Part shown: positions 34,873 through 46,998 of the stretch, one piece after another
Numbering within the stretch: the first letter of the stretch is position 1
Layout of the letters: each line of letters starts with the position of its first letter
Assembly: GCA_033439265.1 (NCBI GenBank)
Contig: JAVTVX010000004.1
Span: forward strand, 22,701,201 to 22,765,200
Direction: 5' to 3'
Source: Dillenia suffruticosa
Lineage: Eukaryota; Streptophyta; Magnoliopsida; Dilleniales; Dilleniaceae
DNA length: 64,000 nucleotides
Notes under the pieces: model-generated
What the model was told of the DNA's origin: nothing
Seen by the model: only the letters and a program-made list of their open reading frames with translations
The model's database searches: none
Position numbers and translations under genes: made by a program

Positions 34873-35199
34873 CGCCGGATTAATATTTAATTAAAAATTT
34901 TGTATCATTGAATAAAATAATACAAAATAAAAGGTACCTATACAATAATAAAAAATATTAAATCAAACAAAAAAAGAAAAAAATAATAAATTAATTAAAT
35001 ATATATATATATATATAATTTAAATAAAATAAAATATATGGTTTTTTTTAAGATTTAAATAATATTATTCTTTTAAAAAAATGAAATATAATATAATAAA
35101 ATAAAATGTAAATTAAATATTATAAAATAATAATATGATTTGTTCATATAAATTAATTAAATAAAATAAAAAATAAAATAAAATTCTAATTAAAAAAAG

Positions 35200-35815
35200 A
35201 TTAAATTCAGCCACGAATTTGAAAATCTGTCGCTAAGTTACCAATAGATAAATTTCGTCATTACTAAATTAATTTTTTAATTTATATATTATATTAATAT
35301 TATATTTTGTTTAATTATATATAAAAAATTTAGCGACGGATTGGGATTTTCGTAGCTAAATTTAGTGACGGAAAACAAATCCGTCGCTAAATTAATTTTT
35401 AACTTAAATATAACATATTAATAAAATAAAAAGAAAAATAAAAAAAATAAAATTCTATTTAAAAAAGATTAAATTTTGCGATGGATTTTAAATTCGTGGC
35501 TAAAACCGTGGTAAAATTTAGTTACGAAATATTATTCGTCGCTAATTAGCGACGAAATTTGCAACAAAAAATTTTTTGTCGTCAATTAGCAACGAATTTA
35601 GTCACGAAAATTTTTTCGTCACTAATTAGCAGCGAATTTAGTTATGAATGATGCATCCGTCGCTAATTTAGCCACGACTTCCTTTTCGTCGCTAATTTTC
35701 CTTTTCGTCGCAAATTTTGTGGTAAATTAGCGACGAAAAGGTTTTTGTCGCTAAATTCATCGCAAAATAGCAACAAATTTTTTTCGTCTTAAAAATCCGT
35801 GGCTAAAACCGTATT
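35200..35815. repeat. right subterminal repeat array of the CACTA element
   Basis: Many copies of the AATTTAGCGACG and CGTCGCTAATTA motifs in both orientations, mirroring the left array. Confidence 0.88.
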
Positions 35816-35828
35816 TTTTGTTATGTTT

Positions 35829-36700
35829 GACTCAGATGGCAATCTCATACGTCATAAGACTCGTTTGGTCGCTGTTGTCACCTCTCAATAGGTTGGTCAA
35901 TGAAATTTACAGTCATGTTGTCAAACTAGCCATTATTCATACAGTTTTAAACCTCGCAATCTCTAGATTCTATCCCATCCACCAACTGGACATCCAAAAT
36001 ATCTTTTTACATGGCCATCTTCAGTAGCCGATATACATGTACCAACTACTTAGTTTTGTCAGTGACACTAGTTTTGTCAGTGACACTTACTCAGATTATA
36101 TTTGTCGTTTCAAAAAGTCTCTCCACAGGCTCAAATAGGCTCTATGAGTATGGTACTAAAGATTTGCTACTTTTATCACCTCGATTAGCTTTGTAAGTTG
36201 TCAATCAGATAAATCACTCTTTGTATATCATGGAGGTAGGGACATAGTAATGTTCCTTCTATATGTTGACCATATCATCCTAACTGCATCATCCACTCCT
36301 CTTCTACATACTATTACAACTTCTCTAGGCAAAGAGTTTGACATGACTGATATGGGGCTTTACATTATTTTTTGGCCGTCTCCGTGTTCCACACCAAGAA
36401 TGGCTTGTTCCTTTCCAAATGCAAATATGCTCTAAAAATTCTAGAATGAGTTAAAATGAGCTCTTGCAATGTCTCTACCACTCTTGCAGATACAAAAGCC
36501 AAGTTATTCAGTTCGAGTGGCCCTCTGATCTCTGATCCATATCTATATCACCGTCTTGCTGAAGTTCTTCAGTATCTCACATTTACTAGACTAGACATTG
36601 CTTATATAGTTCAACAGGTGTGCCTTTTTATGCATGATCCCCAAGAACATCACTTTCGAGCACTTAAACATATTTTATGATACATTAATGACATACTTGA
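35829..36700 (+). pseudogene. copia reverse transcriptase, 3' part
   Basis: Resumes exactly after the CACTA target duplicate with DSDGNLIRHKTRLVAVVTSQ, then HTVLNLAISRFYPIHQLDIQ and NIFLHGHL. The catalytic-motif region FLLYVDHIILTASS (family Y-V-D-D, here Y-V-D-H) and KEFDMTDMG follow. Frameshifts and stops break the frame, and the second catalytic Asp is replaced. Confidence 0.88.
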
Positions 36701-37200
36701 TCATGGTTTACAACTCTACTCTGCACCTACCGATAGTTTGATTGTTTATTCAGATGCAGATTGCGGTGATTGTCCAAAAACTATACGTTCTACATTTGGC
36801 TACTGTATTTTTCTCGGTAGTAACTTAATCTTTTGATCCTCCAAGTGACAGGCCAGTGTTTCCCGCTCTAGTATCGAAACTGAGTATCACAGTGTTGCTA
36901 ATGCAATAGTTGAGACTTGCTAGGTATGAAACCTTGTTTTTGAGCTTCACTGTCTATTGTCAAAGACTGCATTGGTCTATTGTAATAATGTTAGCGCTGT
37001 TTACTTATCTAATAATCCGGTCAAATATCAACGTATTAAACACATCGAATTAGACATATATTTTGTACATGAAAGACAGCCCTGGGAAAAGTTAAAGTAT
37101 TTCATGTGCTCTCTACTTATCAATATATTAACATCTTCACAAAAGGTATTCCTTCATCACTCTTAATTTTCAGTTCACTCTGAATGTCCGACCTCTTCCC
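36701..37200 (+). pseudogene. copia RNase H remnant
   Basis: Reads LIVYSDADCGDCPKTIRSTF, GYCIFLGSNL, SIETEYHSVANAIVETC, ALVYCNNVSAVYLSNNPV and RIKHIELDIYFVHE, then LNVRPLPVPTAGV directly before the LTR. This is the copia RNase H order (S-D-A-D-W-A, then E-A-E-Y-R, then D-N, then K-H-I-D). Several in-frame stops. Confidence 0.9.
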
Positions 37201-37214
37201 GTTCCAACTGCAGG

Positions 37215-37419
37215 TGTACAATAGAATATTTGACCCTTGAATGTAATATATTAATAGAATATTTAACCTTTAAATGTAGTCTTGTATTTAACCTAATAAT
37301 CAATCATGTACCTAAATATGTTTTCAATATATGCACATTCTTGTAATTTTATATATATAATGGAACGCAATTGTTTAAAATCAGAGCAAGTCATTCTTTC
37401 AATAAGTTCTTTTCTAACA
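37215..37419 (+). repeat. 3' LTR of the copia element
   Basis: TGTACAATAGAATATTTGAC at the start, CTAACA at the end. It is longer than the 5' LTR because the first about 33 bp (ATAGAATATTTRACC) are tandemly repeated. Confidence 0.82.
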
Positions 37420-38459
37420 GGGGAGTATACCCTTTTACTATAGAGTGATGTGGAGTCTGTGAGGGTCTTCTTCTCTTGCTTCGTATAAAGTTCTTTCTAG
37501 TCATACTTGAGATCGATTCCACTGAACTTGTGTCGGCTCTCTCCTCCAAAGTGACTCCCTCTCATCTCAGTTTCAATATTTTTCAAGAATTCCAATAGTT
37601 AATGCAACAAATCATATTTTTTGTTCTAATATAGGGAATAGTTAACTGAATCGTTATCAAGTTAGAGTTATCAGTTTGTTGATCTCATTTCGTCATGAGC
37701 TTTATTATTGTTTGAAATATGATATTTGGGATACGACAACTTTTTAAAATTTGATCTAACTTTTTTAGAAGTTAGGTTTCTTTTTCTTTATAAATTAGAT
37801 TTTTTCAAACCTATTTGTTAAAAAAAATAGTAATTCATGTTTGTGACTTTTTAAATTACAATGACATTTATTTTTATTAGAAATAAAAAATATATATTAT
37901 TAGGTTTTATGGGAATTTTTTTAAAAAACAAAAAATGTAAAATACTTAATTGATATTAATTAGGCATTAAAAGTCTCATAAATGTGTTGTCTTTGTCCAC
38001 CAAAACCCGAAGATCTAAGAGAGGGAGACCAACCCTTTTGCATCAAAAGCATCATCATTGCCTTAAGAGATTTTGCTGCAGCAAAATTTTTGGCAGAAGT
38101 GAAAAGGATGTCTGCAAACGAATCATTCAAAAGATGGAAGTTGAAAAAAATTTGTTTTTCTGCAGTAAGATTCGAAGGACATTACAGCAAAAAGATACTC
38201 CCAACCCAATTCAGGAGGAAAGGAGAAGATTGCAGTTTTTGATTGGCTGTTGCTTTTTATGAATCAACTAAGAACGAGCAGTAGAAATGCCAACCTTTTT
38301 TGAATACCGCAAAGAAAGAAACCTTCTTTAATGTCTCTGTAACAAAGAAAAAAAAAAAGAAAAAGAAATTCGTACTACTGAATTAGAATAATATCTTCTT
38401 TAATAAAAGACCTTTCATTTTTTTGCATATTTGCACACGTTACACAATCTCTTCATATT
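37420..38459. other. gene-free stretch
   Basis: AT-rich. Overlapping open frames of about 90 codons occur at 37982-38262 in two phases. They resemble no family I know, have no conserved motif, and I do not call them genes. Confidence 0.4.
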
Positions 38460-39332
38460 CTCTCTCTCTCTCTCCCCCCCTCTTTAAGCCTGTAAAACAC
38501 AACAAAGAGTTAATTTTTTTTGGTCACTTGAACCTCTTAGCCCATGACTTTAGTCCATACTGATACGGGAAAAAATGAGTTCTAAGAGAGAAAGAGAGAG
38601 CTGGAGATGTATAAAATAGAGAAGAGAGGGTAATGCCTCAAGTGGGTTGTCGGCAAATTATACACATGGCTCCATAAAGTGTGTGTGTGTGTGGAGAGAG
38701 AGAGAGAGGGGGGGTCGGGATTTGTTTGGTTGTATAGAAATTAGTAACACTTATTTTTTGACTTTCTCATTGGATGAAGAGTGGATTCCTCGCTTTTTTT
38801 GAATTCGAGAAGGTGGGTTTTGTCTCTCTGAGTCACTCTTTTGCAATTACTTTACCAATTGTAGTGTGGTTCTATGTATCTCTGTAAGTTTGTTTTGTTT
38901 ATTTAGCTTTTGTTTGAAGTTTCTCAAAAAAAAAAAAAAACAAAAAACTTATTTTTGTGCAAAATTTGTAATTTTTTTGGCAGTGTGATTTTGTTTGATT
39001 ATCAAAACTTCTCTTCTGTATCCTTCTGTGACCTCATTTTGTCTTGTAATGCAGTTCTTCACGAGGTAGTGTCAGTCGTTTTTCATTTTTTATATTTTTG
39101 GAAAAAAAAATAAAACACAAATCCTTTTATCTTTACTCTTTTTATTTGTTTTTCCCAATATTTTGTTTTTCAGATGCTCTCCCCTCGTTAATCTTTACTT
39201 TCACTCATTCTTCTCATCACTTGTCCATAGCAAAACACCTGTTTCTTCGAAAACTCAACAGCTCTCCCTCTCTTTCATATTAAGTCTCTCTCTCTCTCTC
39301 TCTCACTAGAGCTTGATTTTTGGAGAGAGAGA
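38460..39332 (+). promoter_or_regulatory. IQD gene promoter and 5' leader with probable leader intron
   Basis: A TATA box candidate TGTATAAAATAGAG (TATAAAATA at 38610-38618) precedes GA-rich and GT-rich leader sequence. A strong donor CT|GTAAGTTTG at 38884 and acceptor TTTTTCAG at 39173 bracket a probable intron in the 5' UTR. A TC run (39284-39304) lies just before the ATG. Positions of transcription start and intron are inferred. Confidence 0.5.
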
Positions 39333-41553
39333 ATGGGGAAGGCTACAAGATTTCTCAAGGCATTGTTTGGCATGAAAAGAGAGAAAGAAAAAGATCATGT
39401 TTATGATAATTCAACAAAGGAGAAGAAAAGATGGAGTTTCGGGAAGTCAACAAGAGATTCAAATTCAAATGTGGGGGTCAACATTCCGGTGCCTACCACT
39501 ACTATGGACAGAGCATGGCTTAGGTCATATATTGCCGAGTCTGAGAAGGAGCAGAACAAGCACGCAATTGCGGTAGCGGCAGCAACGGCAGCGGCGGCCG
39601 ATGCGGCGGTGGCGGCAGCGCAGGCGGCGGTGGCGGTGGTAAGGCTGACTAGTCAGGGCAGAGGAACTCTGTTTACTAATGGGAGAGAGAAATGGGCTGC
39701 TGTGAAAATTCAGACTGTTTTCAGAGGATATTTGGTAAGCGGGTTTCGATTCATATTTCAAGATTTGATATTTTTGATGTTCAGATTGACAAATAAATAG
39801 CATTTTCTTTGATGGATGTGTTTTTGTTTTGTATTGTTTCCTGTTTTTTGGGTCATAAATGCCAATTTGTAGGCAACTGTTCCCTTCATTTTTCTTTCAT
39901 TTTCGAAGGTTGTTGTTACAGTACGCTAGTCTTTTTTTCACATTTTTAAAAGGTATTTTTCTTGTTTCAAATTACAAATCCAGGTTTGATATTTTGAATC
40001 TGCAAAGTTCAAATTGTCTTGTGAATATCAGTTGCTTATGTGTGTCTCCTTTTGCTTGCTCTGTTTTCTGTCATAAATCTCAGTTTTTGACTAGTTATTA
40101 CATTTTTCTTAAACAGGTTGTCGTTACAGGACACTGGTACTAGTCTATACTTACTGTTAAATTTTGCATTTTTCTTCCTTTGCTTTTTTGACATAAAAAG
40201 CCATAAAAGGTGTGTCTTCTAACGTTTTATCACTATTTCCTACCCACATTTCTCTCTCTCCCTCTCTCTTTCTCCCCCCTCTCGCTCTTCAATTAGTTCT
40301 TTTGTTTTTCTTTCACTTCTCTTTTGCCTCTGTTCTCAGTCCAACCAAAGTTTGAAAATTCTGTCTGAATTCAAATTCAAATTCATTTGATTTCCCACTT
40401 TGCTCTTTCAATTTTAAATTGAAAAAGATATGATTGTTTTTTGTACGACTTAGTACACAAACACACACTCTTTCTCTCTACACTCCCATTTAACTAGATT
40501 CAATTTAGTACCAGCAATCAAAAGAGATTAAACATGTTGTTTGAATCTCTTATTGTTGGAGTCATAGCCTCTTGTTTATGTTGCTTCTTGCACTCTCCTT
40601 TCCTTTGGTGCTTTTTTCACCCAATTTTGATTTCACCTTAGGCAAGGAAAGCACTTAGAGCTCTCAAAGGTCTAGTGAAGCTACAAGCACTTGTTAGAGG
40701 CTATCTTGTTAGGAAAAGAGCTACTGCAACACTTCATAGTATGCAAGCTCTCATTAGAGCTCAAGCCGCCATTCGATTCCAAAGAGCTCGCCGTAGTATT
40801 TTAATCAACAGAGATCAAAGATTCCAGCCGGAAATTCGACCACGAAGATCTCTTGTAAGCTCAAAATTTAGTACATTTCAGTCAATTTTTTTGCATGACG
40901 TTCAATGTTCACACATGTTACTCTAATTATTTCTTTTTCTTTGTTTTGGAATTTTTCAGGAAAGATTTGAGGAGACAAGAAGTGAATTCCATAGCAAGAG
41001 GCTCTCAGCATCTTATGAAACATCAATGAACAATGCATTTGATGAGAGTCCTAAAATAGTAGAGATTGATACATTCAAACCTAGGTCTAGATCTCGCCGA
41101 ACCACAACCACTACATCAGATTCTGGTGATGACCAATTTTATCAAACACTTTCCTCACCACTTCCATGCCCTATTCCAGCCCGCCTATCCATGCCCACTT
41201 GCCAAAACTTTCAGGATTTCGAGTGGAACTTCACGGGCGATGAATGCAGGTTCTCCACTGCTCAAAGCACACCGCGTTTTGCCAATTCTAGTCACTCAAT
41301 TGCATCTGTTACACCAGCCAAGAGTGTTTGTGGGGATAGCTTCTTGAGGTCTTATTCACATTACCCTCACTATATGGCAAACACTCAATCATTTCGGGCT
41401 AAATTAAGGTCTCATAGTGCACCTAAGCAAAGACCAGAGCCTGGATCAAAGAAGCGGCTCTCGCTTTATGAGATTATGGCATCAAGGAGTAGCGTCAGCG
41501 GTGTTCCGATGCAGAAGTCCTGTTCCCAAGTTCAAGAAGCATTGAACTCTTGA
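39333..41553 (+). CDS. IQD: IQ-domain (IQD) calmodulin-binding protein
   Basis: Plant scaffold protein binding calmodulin and often microtubules. Three exons: 39333-39734, 40642-40854, 40960-41553, GT-AG and phase 0, giving 402 aa. It begins [15 protein letters not shown], typical of the family. An Ala-rich helix (about 75-100) precedes the IQ67 domain. IQ motif 1 is [19 protein letters not shown] (124-142), with the intron falling after RGYL as is characteristic of IQD genes. Related repeats are [16 protein letters not shown] (145-160) and [15 protein letters not shown]. The C-terminal DUF4005 motif [20 protein letters not shown] lies at about 347-366, followed by KKRLSLYEI. The Ser/Arg-rich basic linker (RPRSRSRR) may support nuclear or microtubule targeting. 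Which numbered IQD it matches cannot be settled here. Confidence 0.96.
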
Positions 41554-42880
41554 AAGCAAAGTGTTATGAAAAATGATGTTGTTAGCTTTTCTTTCTTTTC
41601 TTTCTTTTCTTCCATCTTATGTTGTGTAGCATCAAGTATACCCAAAATGTGTTTTCAATGTAAATTTATAAAGAAGGATGCATCTGAATCATGCTTTATC
41701 AATGGAAATCCAATGTTTTTTCTTTTATGTGGTTTGAATATATTCATTTTGTGATGTCATGTGTTAGAGAGGCAAAGGAAGCAGGAGGGATACCTCAAAT
41801 CTTTCATTCTTGTTCTAAAAATTTAAATCTTGATCTACCATTCAAACAAAAGAAAAATCTCAACTAACATTCAACAAATTGCCCACAAAAAATTTCTGAA
41901 AGTTACTCTTCTTAAGCAGAAAAGCAGAAATTCTGCAGAAAATTTGAATCTGTCATCAGCTTAATCTCCCGCTAACCATTCAATCATGTCATCGACGTGG
42001 ATTAAACTAGAATTTACCATGGATAGGACGACACTATTTGAATTAAACTAGAAACTGGTCTTGGTTATTTTTTATTGACAGGACCACAAATTCTGAAAAA
42101 ATTTTCATTGCAGCAAATTGGGAGAATTCAAGTGAATCTGTGTTGCTTGTTTTCAAGAGTACAAGCTAATCTCCTACCCATTTCTGGTTTGTAAAGAGGA
42201 ATCTTCTTCCTGCAACATCTGCAGCAAGACTAAAAAACAAAAGCACTTATGTCTACATATGCAAAACAATTATGTCCCATTTCAAATTTCAAGTTCTCAG
42301 CTATGGTGTGTGGTCCTACAAGCAAGCATCTCAGTTCCCGAGTCAAGATCGTAGGAAGCTGAAATTAATTTTTAACAAATGCTATGCATAGGTTTTTCAC
42401 ATCACATCTTTCCCAAACCCTGTCGATGTTTGATACTTACATCAAATGGGCTCCTTTTTGAAAAATAGAGATTAGCTTAGCTGATTAGTTATAATTTTTA
42501 ATATAAATTTATTAATAAAATAATAACTTAAATTTGTTTTATAATTTAAATTATATTTTCTTTTTCCATATTTGAAATTTCGTTCAATGTTCACAAGTGA
42601 TATTTCGTCGACAAGTTATGAATATATTTTAGTTATGATATCAAATTATAGGTAAATAATTTTCATAAATTATACGTATTAAGTATTATTATTATTTATA
42701 AGTTTAGAGAACACAATTAAAGCTTAACGGATTGAATGGTTTGATATTGATATTTTTTAAATAAAATTTCAGATTAGAGTATTATGTAGAAAGAAAATAA
42801 ATATAAAAAGAGTTTTATTTTTTTAAAAATAAATTAATCAAATTTAATATAATTATTCGAAAACGATCGTTCATGAGAGC
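41554..42880. other. IQD 3' flank, gene-free
   Basis: TTTCTTTCTTTTC-rich 3' UTR just after the stop, then AT-rich DNA without coding support. Confidence 0.4.
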
Positions 42881-43438
42881 ATATATAATATATATATATC
42901 CATTTGCAAGAAATATGTGATGGGTTATGTCTTCCCAAGAGATAAGCCCTTTGTGGTTTTTGAATTTTTTTTTCCCCATTTTTATGCGGGACTTAAATTG
43001 TATCAAATATATATATATATATGATTTTTTTTTAACCAATGGCATGTGTACTATGAAGTTAGCAAGGGAGTCGATGGGTCCCGAAACCCTAGGTAAGGCT
43101 ACAAAATTAGAATTGGACCAAATTTATATCAGTAATGATTAGGGAGTGCCTTTAGTATTGATTGATGGAGGTTTACATCTTGAAACTTGCACTCCATTGT
43201 CCTTCTCTCTCTCTGAGGTTTACCTGGGTTGCATCATCAATGATTCCATGCCCGTATGGTCTGTGGGAAGAAAACACAGTAAGATCGGGACAATATTGGT
43301 AACTGGGCAATCTTTTTGACTGAATAATTATCATCAACCTCTCTCTCCGCCCGTACATAAACAACAGCCCTTCGTGCAGTTTGTTCATGCACTCACCCCA
43401 TTCTTGTACCTGACAGCATTTGGCATCCCATGCTCTCT

Positions 43439-43440
43439 CC

Positions 43441-43473
<33 letters not shown>
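43439..43473. repeat. CT microsatellite
   Basis: Nearly uninterrupted CT run of about 34 bp. Open frames reading through it on either strand are artefacts. Confidence 0.93.
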
Positions 43474-45150
43474 ACTCGTACCCCACTTCAAACTATAGGA
43501 GATTTGAACTGTTTACGATGAATAAACATTCCCAGTTTGAGATTTTTGCTAATTTTAACATATTTATAAATAATTTTAAGCTAATGCTGTTGAAAAATAC
43601 TTCTAATTTGATTCTTGTGATAGGAAGTTATTTGTTTGTACTTTGATTTCTCAGAGAACTCTTTCTTCCTTGAGAGATTTGCCGTTGTTAAATTTTATTT
43701 TAGAAAAAAAAGATTAATCGAATATTCTGAATTTATCTTTACAACATTTGTTGGAAAAAGAAAAAGAAAAAGAGCTTATTTTTAGACCATTTAATTTATG
43801 TCCCCTACTCAAATCGGATTAGTCGAGTAAAATCCGGATATCGATAGTAAAAACAAAAATATTTTAGATAAAATTTAGTATTTGATATTGTTAGAAGATA
43901 TTAAATGTTTTGAAAATATTTAAAAAATATTATATATCAAAATTAAATCAATTATTGACTTATTCATCACTAAAATTTAAATTTATTTTATTAAAAAAAT
44001 TACCAAATAAATAACTATTAAAATATACCTATTTATGAAATCTTTATTACTCTATATACTATACACGACTCTGATGTATGAAAATTTTTTAACACTAACG
44101 TTTTTACATTTATAAAATATCTCAACATACTAAATTAATTAATATTTATACAAAAATATTTATATTTATATATTTTTCATATTTAATGAATTATTTACTT
44201 ATTTAATTATATTTTTTAGTTTTTATGTTTGATAATTTTATATTTTTATTACAAAATAAGACTATTCTATTATTTTCATAAAATAATTAATATTTATATA
44301 AAAAATCTTTATATTTTTTATATTTATATATTTATCACGTTTTCTATTTCTTTATTCTTATAAAGTATCGTTTTCTCATATTATTTTGTATCTATTTTCA
44401 TTTATCTATTATTTTTTGTGTAACCTAGATACGTGCATACCTTGACATTAGTCGAGATCTATTTCACTAATACATAATTTTTGTAACTTGAATTCTTAAA
44501 TTTGTGCGAATTTTATAAAACACTGATTTGTTAATTTTTTTAAAAAATTAAAAAATTAATAAAATTTAAATATGGAAAGTTTTGCCTATGCCTTCTTCAT
44601 AAAAAATTTATTGAATTTGAACACAAGAATTTGAAAGAAACCTAGAAGTTTCCTCCCATCTCCATTGTTGCTTCTTTGAAGCTTAGAAATGTAAATAATT
44701 GTGTTCACAAGGCACTTGGTACAAGAAAATTGGGACTTTCGTCATCTCTTCATTTTCAATGGACACAATAGATTAGCAAAACGCAAATCGGGATTAATGT
44801 TTATTAGTACTATAAAGTTTGAATGTTGAAAGGAGAGATTTGTTAAATAAAAGGGAATTTCAAAGTAATATTAGTGAGGAAGTTATTTGTCAATTCTGTG
44901 GTCGCTAAATATTGACATGAATTGACGTGACAGATGATATGATGAGATAAATTTTAACTTAGTTTCCATTTTGACAAGAATTACTAACATGTCACTTACA
45001 CGTCAGTACCGTACCTGTACAATATTATCACGTTATTATCTTAAATTAATAAAATTTAATTATATTAAAATTAATAAAAAATAATAAAAAATTAAAAGAT
45101 TATTTATGAAAAAAATAAATTTTGACTCAATTAAATTAAAAAAATTCATT
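43474..45150. other. AT-rich desert
   Basis: No gene seen. A short SINE tail (AAATCGGATTAGTCGAGTAA, then CCGGATATCGATAG) lies at about 43790-43850. Confidence 0.4.
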
Positions 45151-45365
45151 TGCTCTCTCCCCTCCCCTTTCTCTCTCTCTCTCCTCTCTTTCACTGAAAA
45201 AAAGAAAAAACACTTTCTTTCTCTCTTTCCCTCCCCTTTCTCTCTCTTCTCTCCTCTCTCTAACTGGAAAAAAAAAAAAAGAAACAGTCTCCTCTCTCTC
45301 TCTCCTCCCCTCCCCCCCCCCCCTCTCTCTCTCTCTCTCTCACGGAAATAAAAAAGAAACTCTCC
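45150..45365. repeat. polypyrimidine tract, tandem CT/CCCTTTCTC blocks
   Basis: Three similar blocks of about 65-75 bp, each CTCTCCCCTCCCCTTTCTCTC followed by an A-rich GAAAAAAAGAAA break. Roughly tandem and low-complexity. Frames across it (rich in RERERE or SLSLSL) are not genes. Confidence 0.75.
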
Positions 45366-45919
45366 TCTCCCCTTTCTCAAATCTTGCATTGATTTTGGTG
45401 ATTTTCTTATTAAATTCAGAATTGGAAAGTAAATGTGAACTAAATAGGAAAGTCCCATTTTGATCTGCTGAAATTTGCTCTCGCTTTTGCGACCAAAGAT
45501 AGCGTTGGAAATAAAATGGTCCATTCGGTTTGGTCATTGTTGTTTACAATTTTTCATTTTGGTCGTTAAAGGGAGGTCGAGGCACCCTAGTATTGCTAAC
45601 TTTGAGTATAATAAAATACCCAAAAAAAAACTTTTGAGTATAATAACAGGATTTTTTTTTCTATTATAAAATATTTAATTTAAAAATATATGGTATTTTT
45701 TCCCCTAAAAAAACATTTGATTTAATTGGTGAATATTATTTTTGATATAAAACAAAATAACTTAGAGATGTTTTCCAGTAGAGTGGCCAAAAGACCCCTG
45801 GTTGTCTCAAAACTATCTATTTAAAAAGGAACATTTCATGATCGGTGTTGGGGCATTGGTCCATAGACATGAGGATCAATTTTGGGACAAAACCCTTCGT
45901 GAGGGAGATGTGACTTAGG

Positions 45920-46394
45920 TTCCCAAGTAGAGAAGAGCCCGGGCCGGTTTGGGCCCGAAAACCGGCCCGGCCGGCCCTGAAAAAGCCCGGCTCGTGAATC
46001 GGCCCGGTGCTACAGTAACCCGAACCGGACCGAACGGGGTACTGTAGCGGCCGGGCCGGTTCAAGGGTTTTTGGAACCGTGAACCGGCCCGGATATGGAA
46101 CCGGCCCGGAACCGGCCCGGCCCGGCCGGTTCCAACCGCTCTTTGACCTTTTTTTTTTAATTTTTTTTTAAATTTTCCCCCTCCTTGTTTGGCCAAACCG
46201 GCCCGGCCCGGTGTGAACCGGCCCGCCGGTTCCGGTTCAGCGGGCCGGGCCGGTTCAAGCAAAAAAAATTTTGGAACCGGCCCGGCCCGGCCCGGCCCGG
46301 ACTGACCTAGGAACCGCAGCCAGCCCTGCCCGCGGTTCCTGGAACCGCCCTTGAACCGGACCGGGCCCGGCCCGGTTACATGTCTATTCCCAAG
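45920..46394. mobile_element. hAT-type MITE made of GGCCCGG repeats
   Basis: A 459-bp element (45928-46386) flanked by TTCCCAAG on both sides (45920-45927 and 46387-46394), the 8-bp target duplication expected of hAT elements. The ends are TAGAGAAGAGCCCGGGCCGG and, on the minus strand, TAGACATGTAACCGGGCCGG, imperfect inverted repeats. The body is mainly CCGGCCCGG and CGGTTCC repeats. No transposase. The Pro/Ala/Gly-rich open frame across it is an artefact. Confidence 0.88.
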
Positions 46395-46998
46395 GGCTCC
46401 CTCTGAAAAGGGTAGATGTGACTTAGAATCTATTTAAAAATTGATTCATTGCTTTAATCAAAAAAGAAAATGATTCATTGCAATTGCCTCGTCTGAAATT
46501 CGAAAAACAGCCAAACCCCGCCCTCCCCCAAAAAGGTAAAGTACAATTAGAAACTTCTATTCATGGTCCACAGGCCTGACGATATCTATTTCATGGGCCA
46601 GTTTTGATGTTACTAGTTTACTACAAATTTGAAACCCCATGGGCCAGAGAACTTCTGGCACAAAACTGAGACTCCCCATGGACTTGTCTGCTCAATATGG
46701 GACTTGCCATTCGAAATTTAAAGTCGGAAACCAATGTTTGCAGCTCATGAAGCCATTCGCCATCTCCCTCGTCAAGTAGTTCAGCAAAGGTTTTTGATCT
46801 CCTTGGAAACTAAGCATAATGGTAAAAGAAAAAAAAAAACCCTTAAATGCAAATCATGGAAGCAACATTTTCTTTATTTTTTTTAGTTGTACAAGAATTT
46901 GAACATAAAATCATCAGGTTAGGGAGTTGAGTTTGTACCACTAGTCTGTTTCCTTGAGGACACATTTTCTTTATGAAAGAGAGAGGGAGTATGTCACC

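Larger units (their letters stand above)
33224..35825. mobile_element. non-autonomous CACTA (En/Spm-type) transposon
   Basis: Starts CACTACAAAAAAAC; the other end, read on the minus strand, is CATAACAAAAAATAC. TTT lies on both sides (33221-33223 and 35826-35828) as the 3-bp target duplication usual for CACTA elements. Both subterminal regions carry dense direct and inverted copies of TTTAGCGACGAAAAT and ATCCGTCGCTAA. No transposase frame is present. The interior has AT-rich spacer and two GC-rich blocks. It interrupts the copia RT frame. Confidence 0.9.
29592..37419 (+). mobile_element. degenerate Ty1/copia LTR retrotransposon, interrupted by a CACTA element
   Basis: LTRs at 29592-29757 and 37215-37419 bracket the copia domain order gag, protease, integrase, reverse transcriptase, RNase H. 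A PBS (TGATATCAGAGGCA) complementary to initiator tRNA-Met directly follows the 5' LTR. Many stops and frameshifts run through the polyprotein, so it is dead. A 2.6-kb CACTA transposon sits inside the RT region. No convincing target-site duplication: GAAGT precedes the element and GGGGAG follows it. Confidence 0.93.

Noticed and set aside
29587-37424. Target-site duplication for the large copia element
   Set aside because: GAAGT before and GGGGAG after do not match well enough; it may have decayed, so I did not claim one.
37982-38262. Two overlapping 86-92-codon frames as a small gene
   Set aside because: The two frames overlap in different phases, neither has a recognisable domain, and composition is not distinctive.
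45060-45524. 154-codon frame rich in RERERE and GGGRG
   Set aside because: Product of the polypyrimidine/polypurine tract, not a gene.
45915-46262. 115-codon Pro/Ala/Gly-rich frame on the minus strand
   Set aside because: Encoded by GGCCCGG repeats of a hAT-type MITE with an 8-bp target duplication; no protein family.
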